13,006 nt of DNA from an uncultured Prevotellaceae bacterium (GTDB taxonomy: Bacteria; Bacteroidota; Bacteroidia; Bacteroidales; Bacteroidaceae), in NCBI GenBank assembly GCA_947176655.1, contig CAMWRK010000036.1:1-13006 (forward strand). Direction: 5' to 3'. Shown in pieces: positions 7,606 through 13,006 of the stretch. Both the position numbers and the translations under genes were made by a program. The notes under the pieces were generated by a model that was not told the DNA's origin, did no database searches, and was given only the letters and a program-made list of their open reading frames with translations. Each line of letters starts with the position of its first letter. Within the stretch, counting starts at the first letter, position 1.

Positions 7606-7639
7606 GACGGCTGTCCGTCCCCTCACTCCGGACGGCTGT
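7606..7639 (-). repeat. Small hairpin and direct repeat at the guaB stop codon
   Basis: GACGGCTGT occurs at 7606-7614 and again at 7631-7639. Between and overlapping these, CCGTCC (7615-7620) can pair with GGACGG (7630-7635) over a nine-base loop that covers the guaB stop codon. No U-tract follows in the direction of transcription, so it is more likely a mild attenuator, an RNA-processing or stability element, or chance, than a strong terminator. Confidence 0.35.
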
Positions 7640-9101
7640 AATTTGGCGCCTCGCTGGTAATGGTTACATCATGGGGATGAGACTCCAGCACACCGGCATT
7701 TGTAATGCGTACGAACTTGGCTCCATGCAGAGCCTCAATAGTTCCTGCACCGCAATAACCCATGCCGCTTCGCAAACCGCCTATCAACTGATATATAACT
7801 TCCTGCACACTGCCCTTGTAAGGAACACGGCCTGCAATGCCCTCGGGTACAAGTTTCTTGACATTCTTCACATCGCCCTGGAAGTAACGATCCTTGGAAC
7901 CGCACTCCATAGCTTCAAGCGAACCCATACCGCGATAGCTCTTGAATTTTCGTCCGTTGTATATGATGGTGTCGCCGGGACTTTCCTCGGTTCCTGCCAC
8001 GAGGGAACCTATCATCACGCAATAACCGCCTGCCGCCAATGCCTTCACGACATCGCCGGAATAACGCAGACCGCCATCAGCTATCAGAGGAACTCCGCTA
8101 CCCTGGAGAGCAGAAGCCACGTCATACACCGCACTCAACTGAGGCACGCCAACGCCGGCAACCACACGTGTAGTGCATATACTGCCTGGCCCTATACCCA
8201 CTTTCACGCCGTCCGCACCAGCTTCCACCAGCATCTTGGCCGCTTCGCCTGTAGCCACATTTCCTACAACTATATCCACGTGCGGGAAATGAACTTTGGC
8301 CTCTCTCAGCTTCTCTATCACGAACTTACTGTGTCCGTGAGCGGTATCTATCACGATAGCGTCAACACCGGCATCCACCAAAGCCTGCATTCTCTCGAAC
8401 GTATCTGCCGTAACCCCAACTCCGGCCGCCACACGCAAACGTCCCTTGGAATCCTTGCATGCCATCGGTTTGTCCTTGGCCTTGGTTATGTCTTTGTAGG
8501 TAATCAAGCCTATCAGATGGTTATCGTCATCCACAACAGGGAGTTTCTCTATCTTGTTTTCCTGCAGGATGTCGCTTGCCGACATCAGATCGGTACCGGC
8601 ATGAGTGGTGACAAGGTTCTCCTTTGTCATGACCTCGTCCACCAGACGGTTTCTGTTGCGTTCAAAACGCAGGTCGCGGTTTGTAACTATGCCTACAAGA
8701 TGATTGTCATCGTCCACCACAGGAATGCCGCCGATATGATATTCGGCCATAAGATCCAGTGCATCTGCAACCGTGCTGCCTCGCTTGATAGTGACAGGAT
8801 CATAAATCATGCCATTTTCAGCACGTTTGACAATCGCCACCTGACGAGCCTGATCCTCAATACTCATATTTTTGTGTATCACTCCGATACCGCCTTCACG
8901 GGCGATAGCGATGGCCATCTTTGCCTCGGTAACAGTGTCCATAGCCGCTGTCACGAAAGGAATTTTCAGGTCAATATTACGGGAAAAACGAGTACTCAGT
9001 TCCACTGTCAGAGGCAGAACCTCGGAATAAGCAGGAACCAACAGGACGTCGTCGTAGGTGAGCCCATCCATTACAATCTTGTCTTCGATAAATGATGCCA
9101 T
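7623..9101 (-). CDS. guaB: IMP dehydrogenase
   Basis: A complete 492-residue IMP dehydrogenase, which oxidises IMP to XMP with NAD+, the first committed step to GMP, in the cytoplasm. The opening LTYDDVLLVPAYSEVLP (14-30) is diagnostic. Two CBS modules interrupt the TIM barrel at about 99-150 and 159-210. Both contain PVVDDDNHL followed by an IVT or LIT strand, but their codons differ, so this is an old duplication. The nucleotide and catalytic loop VGIGPGSICTTR (301-312) holds the catalytic Cys at 309; the phosphate-binding ADGGLRYSGD is at 341-350 and the mobile flap is at 400-430, with Arg and Tyr of GIAGRVPYKG. The start is ATG, with no Shine-Dalgarno sequence, behind a very good promoter. 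The spacing downstream suggests that this promoter also serves the envelope genes. Confidence 0.99.
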   Translation of the reverse strand: MASFIEDKIVMDGLTYDDVLLVPAYSEVLPLTVELSTRFSRNIDLKIPFVTAAMDTVTEAKMAIAIAREGGIGVIHKNMSIEDQARQVAIVKRAENGMIYDPVTIKRGSTVADALDLMAEYHIGGIPVVDDDNHLVGIVTNRDLRFERNRNRLVDEVMTKENLVTTHAGTDLMSASDILQENKIEKLPVVDDDNHLIGLITYKDITKAKDKPMACKDSKGRLRVAAGVGVTADTFERMQALVDAGVDAIVIDTAHGHSKFVIEKLREAKVHFPHVDIVVGNVATGEAAKMLVEAGADGVKVGIGPGSICTTRVVAGVGVPQLSAVYDVASALQGSGVPLIADGGLRYSGDVVKALAAGGYCVMIGSLVAGTEESPGDTIIYNGRKFKSYRGMGSLEAMECGSKDRYFQGDVKNVKKLVPEGIAGRVPYKGSVQEVIYQLIGGLRSGMGYCGAGTIEALHGAKFVRITNAGVLESHPHDVTITSEAPNYSRPE

Positions 9102-9134
9102 ACGAATCTGGATTTTGATATGTTATATTGGGGA

Positions 9135-9166
9135 CAAAGTTACAAATAAGCCCTGTAAAATCCAAA
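9135..9166 (-). promoter_or_regulatory. Primary Bacteroidetes-type promoter of guaB
   Basis: On the minus strand a TTTG -33 element (9163-9166) is followed after 20 bases by TAACTTTG (9135-9142), matching the -33 and -7 consensus in sequence and spacing. A second TTTG lies directly upstream (9167-9170). The predicted start is near 9128-9130, giving a leader of about 27-29 bases to the guaB ATG. No purine-responsive riboswitch could fit in so short a leader. Confidence 0.75.
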
Positions 9167-9186
9167 CAAAAACACGTTATTTTTAC

Positions 9187-9228
9187 GGACAGCACATATA
9201 CGCCATCCTGTTATGTAGCTGCATGTCC
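9187..9228 (-). terminator. Possible bulged terminator hairpin after recQ
   Basis: Five bases beyond the recQ stop, GGACA can pair with TGTCC (outer stem) and ACATA with TATGT (inner stem), with asymmetric bulges. Downstream comes GTAAAAATAACG and then TTTTTG about 14-18 bases later rather than an immediate U-tract. The position between recQ and the guaB promoter is right for a terminator but the structure is only moderate. Confidence 0.3.
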
Positions 9229-9232
9229 CGTT

Positions 9233-11404
9233 CTAATTAGCCTGCTCCGACAAGAACTTTATGCGCACAAGACGGATATCTCTCTCTTCATACTCCGGAC
9301 CGAGATTCTTTACAGCTACAGACAAGCGGTCTGTCTCTGATTCGTCATGGAAATAGTCATAGATATCCAGCATATAATCATCGTCCATCACCTTGGCCAG
9401 GTAATAGTTGATATCCAGTTTTGTCCCGCTGTACACGATGGCATCCATTTCGTCCAGCAGTTCGTCAAAACCAATACCGAGGCCATCGGCAATATCTTCA
9501 AAATCCAGCTTGCGGTCAACCTTCTGTATAATACTGACTTTCAGCTTGCTCTTCGCCACAACGGTACGCACGCGCAAATCCAGCGGCCTTTCTATATCAT
9601 TCTCTTCGCAATGCCTTTTTATCAGTTCACAGAATTCATTCCCATAACGTTGCGCTTTGCCAAGCCCCACACCAGGTATGTTCTGCAGTTCGGCCACAGA
9701 TACAGGATACACGGTAGCCATTGCCTCCATGGACACATCCTGAAATATGACATACGGTGGTATTCCCAAGACCTGTGCACGCTTGCGGCGCAAATCGCGC
9801 AACATCTTCAACAAAGATTCGTCCACCACACCGCACGCATCCTCCGGTTCCGGATCGTAATCTCCGAACTCGTTATTTTCCACGAAACAGAACGTTTCCT
9901 GCGAGACAAGGAATTTCCGGCCTGCCCTTGTCACTTTAAGCAAGCCGTAGTTTTCCACCTCCTTTTCTATATACCCGGCCAGGATACCTTGCCGTATAAT
10001 TGCGTTCCAATATGGAGCTTCGTGATTCTGTCCGGCAGCAAACTCAGGCAACAGCTCATGGCAATGAGAGATAATCTCCTCTGATTCTACCCCCATAACT
10101 ATATTCACGATGTGGTTCACCTTGAACTTCCCCTTCACACCCTGTATGGCTCCCAGAACCATACGCAATTCCCTGCTTCCGTCAATCTGTTTATGCGGAT
10201 GCAGACAATTGTCGCAACGGTGGCAGTTATCTTCGGTGTATTCTTCTCCGAAATAATGCAGCAACAGACGCCTGCGGCAGACACTGCTCTCGACATAGGC
10301 CTTTGTCTCAGCCAGCAACTGATTGCCTATATCCTGTTCGGACACAGGCTTACCCTCCATAAACTTTTTAAGCTTGATCAGATCCTTGGGTGAATAAAAC
10401 GCCACACACAGCCCTTCGCCTCCGTCGCGTCCGGCACGTCCGGTCTCCTGATAATAGCCCTCCAGACTTTTCGGTATGTCATAGTGTATGACAAAACGAA
10501 CATCAGGTTTGTCTATGCCCATACCAAAAGCAATAGTCGCCACGATGACGTCTATCCGTTCCATTATGAAATCGTCCTGGGTCTGGTTGCGCTCTGCCGT
10601 ATCCATGCCGGCATGATATGCTTTGGCATTGATATTGTTGGCCCTGAGAATCTCCGCCAGCTGCTCCACCTTCTTGCGAGACAGGCAATATACAATACCG
10701 CTCTTGCCAGAATGCTGCAGGATGAACCGTACTATGTCCTTGTCGATGCTTTTCGTCTTGGGACGGACTTCATAGTATAGATTAGGACGATTGAACGAGC
10801 TTACGAAATCATTGGACTTGAGTATGCCCAGACTCTTCTTTATATCCCGCCGCACCTTATCTGTAGCCGTGGCAGTCAAAGCTATAATGGGTGCGCGGCC
10901 TATATCATGAATCATTGGACGTATTCTACGATACTCAGGACGGAAATCGTGCCCCCATTCCGAAATACAATGAGCCTCATCCACGGCGTAGAAACTGATT
11001 TTCACATTCCGCAAAAAATCCTTTGTTTCCTCTTTGTTCAGAGACTCCGGAGCCACATACAGCAGTTTGGTACGCCCTGACTGGATGTCCGCTTTCACAT
11101 CGTCCACCTGCTGGCGTGTAAGACTGGAGTTAAGATAGTGGGCTATGCCGTCATCCTCGCTCACTTGACGCATGGCGTCCACCTGATTCTTCATCAGCGC
11201 TATAAGAGGAGACAACACTATGGCTGTACCGTCCATCAACAGAGCAGGCAACTGATAACACAAACTTTTGCCTCCACCGGTAGGCATCAACACGAACGTG
11301 TCGTTGCCATCCAGAAGACTGTTTATTACGGCCTCCTGCTGCCCCTTGAATGAACTGAATCCAAAATAACGTTTCAGGTTAGAAGTAAGGTCGGGTTTCT
11401 CCAT
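9233..11404 (-). CDS. recQ: ATP-dependent DNA helicase RecQ
   Basis: A 723-residue 3'-5' superfamily 2 helicase that unwinds forks, joint molecules and recombination intermediates. Helicase core: motif I MPTGGGKS (40-47), motif II DEAH (142-145) followed by the aromatic-rich loop CISEWGHDFRPEYRR, motif III ALTATAT (175-181), motif V VATIAFGMGIDKPDVR (288-303), motif VI QETGRAGRDG (319-328). The zinc-binding subdomain has Cys at 376, 394, 397 and 400 (CRRRLL ... CHRCDNC), followed by a winged-helix RQC domain to about 510. An HRDC-type domain spans about 528-603 (LLKMLRDLRRKRAQ, NIPGVGLGKAQRYG). An extra acidic C-terminal part (605-723) contains a likely helix-turn-helix (FEDIADGLGIGFDELLDEM) and makes the protein about 110 residues longer than the Escherichia coli enzyme (about 610), as I recall for Bacteroidetes RecQ. 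The start is ATG behind its own promoter; the stop is TAG. Confidence 0.98.
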   Translation of the reverse strand: MEKPDLTSNLKRYFGFSSFKGQQEAVINSLLDGNDTFVLMPTGGGKSLCYQLPALLMDGTAIVLSPLIALMKNQVDAMRQVSEDDGIAHYLNSSLTRQQVDDVKADIQSGRTKLLYVAPESLNKEETKDFLRNVKISFYAVDEAHCISEWGHDFRPEYRRIRPMIHDIGRAPIIALTATATDKVRRDIKKSLGILKSNDFVSSFNRPNLYYEVRPKTKSIDKDIVRFILQHSGKSGIVYCLSRKKVEQLAEILRANNINAKAYHAGMDTAERNQTQDDFIMERIDVIVATIAFGMGIDKPDVRFVIHYDIPKSLEGYYQETGRAGRDGGEGLCVAFYSPKDLIKLKKFMEGKPVSEQDIGNQLLAETKAYVESSVCRRRLLLHYFGEEYTEDNCHRCDNCLHPHKQIDGSRELRMVLGAIQGVKGKFKVNHIVNIVMGVESEEIISHCHELLPEFAAGQNHEAPYWNAIIRQGILAGYIEKEVENYGLLKVTRAGRKFLVSQETFCFVENNEFGDYDPEPEDACGVVDESLLKMLRDLRRKRAQVLGIPPYVIFQDVSMEAMATVYPVSVAELQNIPGVGLGKAQRYGNEFCELIKRHCEENDIERPLDLRVRTVVAKSKLKVSIIQKVDRKLDFEDIADGLGIGFDELLDEMDAIVYSGTKLDINYYLAKVMDDDYMLDIYDYFHDESETDRLSVAVKNLGPEYEERDIRLVRIKFLSEQAN

Positions 11405-11435
11405 AATGGTAGTCTCTGATAGTGGCGTGTGTTTA

Positions 11436-11467
11436 CAAAGGTAACGAATATTAACGAAATATCCAAA
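11436..11467 (-). promoter_or_regulatory. Bacteroidetes-type promoter of recQ
   Basis: On the minus strand TTTG (11464-11467), 20 bases, then TACCTTTG (11436-11443) fit the -33/-7 consensus with the same spacing as the guaB promoter. Predicted start near 11430, leader of about 26 bases. It implies that recQ can be expressed independently of clpPX. Confidence 0.7.
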
Positions 11468-11521
11468 GGAAATAAGAAAATTTACGCCGTTGCCACACCG
11501 CCGTTTTCATACCGTTACAAC

Positions 11522-11573
11522 GACAGGGAACAGCATCTGCCCCAGAGCCGAAGCGCAGATACTATTCCCTGTC
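11522..11573. repeat. Long two-tier inverted repeat between clpX and recQ
   Basis: GACAGGGAA (11522-11530) pairs perfectly with TTCCCTGTC (11565-11573), and inside it ATCTGC (11535-11540) pairs with GCAGAT (11555-11560). The tiers are separated by a symmetrical 4x4 internal loop, and the 14-base apical region contains GCTTCGGC on the minus strand, able to form a TTCG tetraloop. It lies 52 bases after the clpX stop and about 55 bases before the recQ -33 box. No U-tract follows, so it could be a terminator of non-classical type, a 3'-end stability element for clpPX mRNA, or a protein-binding palindrome. A weaker hairpin at 11595-11606 (GCCG/CGGC), nearer clpX, is followed on the minus strand by TTCTTTC. 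Confidence 0.6.
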
Positions 11574-11624
11574 AATGCAGAAAGACCGAAAGAAGCCGGT
11601 TACGGCCAGTGAGTGCACAAGCGG

Positions 11625-12860
11625 TTACAGCACCTCGGACTTTGCCAGTTGTTCGCGTACATAGTCGGCAGTGATGGTTATCTCTGTACATTCGCTGCCA
11701 GGGGTGGAGAACTGCAAGTCAGTCATCACGGACTCGACAATGCCTCGCAGGCCACGCGCTCCCAGTTTGCGTTCCACAGCCTTGTCCACCATAACCTCAA
11801 GTGCATCCTCCGTGAAGTCCAGTTCCACGCCATCCATAGCAAACAGTTTCTTCTGCTGCCGAATCAGCGAATTCTTGGGTTCGGTAAGGATGTTACGCAA
11901 CGCCTCTCTGTCCAGAGGGCGGAGATAGGTCAATGCAGGAAGACGACCGATGAGTTCTGGTATAAGGCCATAGCTCTTCAAATCCTGCGGCTGTATGTAC
12001 TTCAGCAGATTCTTGCTATCTATGCTGTGACGCACGGAGACATTATTGTAGCCCACGGTATGGGTATTCATACGCTGCGCAATCTTCTGCTCTATGCCGT
12101 CGAATGCACCGCCGCATATAAACAATATGTTGCGCGTGTCCATGTGAACATAATCCTGATCAGGATGTTTGCGTCCGCCCTTTGGCGGAACATTGACAAT
12201 GCTTCCCTCCAGGAGTTTCAGCAGTCCCTGCTGCACACCCTCGCCGCTGACATCGCGCGTAATGCTCGGATTGTCACCCTTACGGGCAATCTTGTCTATC
12301 TCATCTATAAATACGATACCCCTCTCGGCACGTGGCTGGTCATAATCCGCAGCCTGCAACAGACGGGACAATATGCTCTCGACGTCCTCTCCGACATAAC
12401 CCGCTTCCGTAAGCACGGTGGCATCCACAATGGAGAACGGCACATCCAGCATCCTGGCTATTGTGCGGGCCAGGAGTGTCTTGCCTGTACCGGTAGAGCC
12501 TATCATGATGATGTTGCTCTTCTCAATCTCAACATCGCCGTCTGTGTCGCCACCCGACAATGCCTGCTGACGGAGACGTTTGTAATGATTATACACAGCT
12601 ACGGACAAAGCGATCTTGGCTTCGTCCTGTCCTATGACATATTCATCCAGGCGCGCCTTGATTTCCGCAGGACGCATCAACGGTTTTTCCACATCGTATG
12701 TATCGCCGTCAGCCGGCTTCTGTCTCAGATTCTCGCAGACTATACGGTGAGCGGCCTCCACACAGTCGTTACAGATAAAGCCCTCCTGGCCATTGAGCAT
12801 CAGAGCCACCTCTTTCTCGCCACGACCGCAAAATGAACAATGATTCTGTTTCTTGACCAT
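11625..12860 (-). CDS. clpX: ATP-dependent protease ATP-binding subunit ClpX
   Basis: A complete 411-residue ClpX, the AAA+ unfoldase that feeds substrates into ClpP. The N-terminal zinc finger has Cys at 8, 11, 30 and 33 (CSFC ... CNDC). AAA+ features: LDEYVIGQDEAK (71-82), Walker A GSTGTGKT (121-128), pore loop GYVG (154-157), Walker B VFIDEIDK (183-190), RKH-type loop GRKHPDQD (229-236), PELIGR box with the arginine finger (301-306), sensor 2 GARGLR (368-373). The ClpP-docking tripeptide, IGF in Escherichia coli, aligns here with VGY (269-271). The start ATG lies seven bases after the clpP stop, with a weak purine stretch (AAGGCAGGG) before it, so the two genes form one transcription unit whose promoter lies outside the window. 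Confidence 0.98.
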   Translation of the reverse strand: MVKKQNHCSFCGRGEKEVALMLNGQEGFICNDCVEAAHRIVCENLRQKPADGDTYDVEKPLMRPAEIKARLDEYVIGQDEAKIALSVAVYNHYKRLRQQALSGGDTDGDVEIEKSNIIMIGSTGTGKTLLARTIARMLDVPFSIVDATVLTEAGYVGEDVESILSRLLQAADYDQPRAERGIVFIDEIDKIARKGDNPSITRDVSGEGVQQGLLKLLEGSIVNVPPKGGRKHPDQDYVHMDTRNILFICGGAFDGIEQKIAQRMNTHTVGYNNVSVRHSIDSKNLLKYIQPQDLKSYGLIPELIGRLPALTYLRPLDREALRNILTEPKNSLIRQQKKLFAMDGVELDFTEDALEVMVDKAVERKLGARGLRGIVESVMTDLQFSTPGSECTEITITADYVREQLAKSEVL

Positions 12861-12867
12861 CCCTGCC

Positions 12868-13006
12868 TTATGATTTACGCGACAAGACGTTGTCTATCAT
12901 GCCGTATTCCTTGGCTTCATGAGCCGTCATCCAGTAGTCACGGTCACTGTCTGCCCAGACCTTGTCGAAACTTTGGTGCGAATGTTCGGCAATGATAGTA
13001 TACAGC
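12868..13006 (-). CDS. clpP: ATP-dependent Clp protease proteolytic subunit ClpP, C-terminal 45 residues
   Basis: Only the 3' end is in the window; the 5' end lies beyond 13006. The visible protein opens with LYTIIAEHSHQSFDKV, continues through ADSDRDYWMTAHEAKEYGMID and ends NVLSRKS before TAA. This is the ClpP C-terminal handle-helix and catalytic-Asp region: Asp of RDYWM aligns with the catalytic Asp of RDRFLSA in Escherichia coli ClpP, and the AHEAKEYGMID block is highly characteristic. The serine and histidine of the triad lie outside. The gene directly precedes clpX with a seven-base gap. Confidence 0.95.
   Translation of the reverse strand, partial: LYTIIAEHSHQSFDKVWADSDRDYWMTAHEAKEYGMIDNVLSRKS

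Noticed and set aside
7553..7622. A separate promoter for the isomerase gene at 7552
   Set aside because: No TAnnTTTG box is present on the minus strand in this gap. The TACTT/AAGTA inverted repeat near 7579-7595 is too short to interpret.
7671..9095. 474-codon open frame on the plus strand over guaB
   Set aside because: It is an exact shadow of the guaB codons, with no recognisable protein family.
9168..9184. A/T-rich near-palindrome AAAAACACGTTATTTTT as a bidirectional terminator or operator
   Set aside because: Only the outer A/T run and the central ACGT are symmetrical; it overlaps the upstream side of the guaB promoter and is weak.
11613..12836. 407-codon open frame on the plus strand over clpX
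   Set aside because: Antisense shadow of a highly conserved gene, with no domain.
1..13006. CRISPR array, insertion sequence, prophage, toxin-antitoxin pair or other defence or accessory system
   Set aside because: No repeated spacers, transposase or integrase motifs, or unexplained gene clusters on either strand; all genes are core functions in one orientation.

Overview
The window is a stretch of core chromosome from a member of the Bacteroidales (Bacteroides/Prevotella-like). Three things point there. The promoters match the Bacteroidetes pattern (TTTG, about 20 bp, TAnnTTTG). The leaders are A/T-rich and mostly lack a Shine-Dalgarno sequence. The families include an OstA-like LPS-transport protein, paired parvulin chaperones, a 720-residue RecQ and a MutL with a DQHRAH motif. 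Every supported gene lies on the minus strand, so transcription runs from high to low coordinates. I see no mobile element, phage gene, CRISPR array, tRNA or rRNA, and no gene-free stretch longer than about 220 bases.

In transcription order: the 3' end of clpP (12868-13006, cut by the window edge) and clpX (11625-12860) form the protease pair. A 220-base gap follows, holding a long imperfect inverted repeat and a good recQ promoter, then recQ (9233-11404). A 131-base gap holds a possible terminator and a very good guaB promoter. From guaB (7623-9101) a compact run follows with no recognisable internal promoter: a parvulin-type peptidyl-prolyl isomerase (6119-7552), a SurA-like two-parvulin chaperone (4760-6115), an OstA/LptA-like protein (3067-4734), a 100-residue single-pass membrane protein (2811-3113) and mutL (922-2760). 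After a 179-base gap with its own promoter comes an OmpA-type outer-membrane beta-barrel protein (23-742).

Functionally the middle block is an outer-membrane biogenesis cluster (folding factors plus an LPS-transport component) lying between purine synthesis (guaB) and mismatch repair (mutL). The right-hand part is protein quality control (ClpXP) and recombination repair (RecQ).

There is no obvious new multi-gene system here. The observations most worth following up are: (1) the OmpA-type gene hits an in-frame TAG exactly at the barrel/linker junction, and the same frame continues with plausible linker sequence (DALNASM) to the window edge; (2) MutL lacks all three recognisable pieces of the endonuclease metal site; (3) mutL starts at TTG behind a perfect Shine-Dalgarno sequence, unusual in this phylum; and (4) a long two-tier inverted repeat lies between clpX and recQ.
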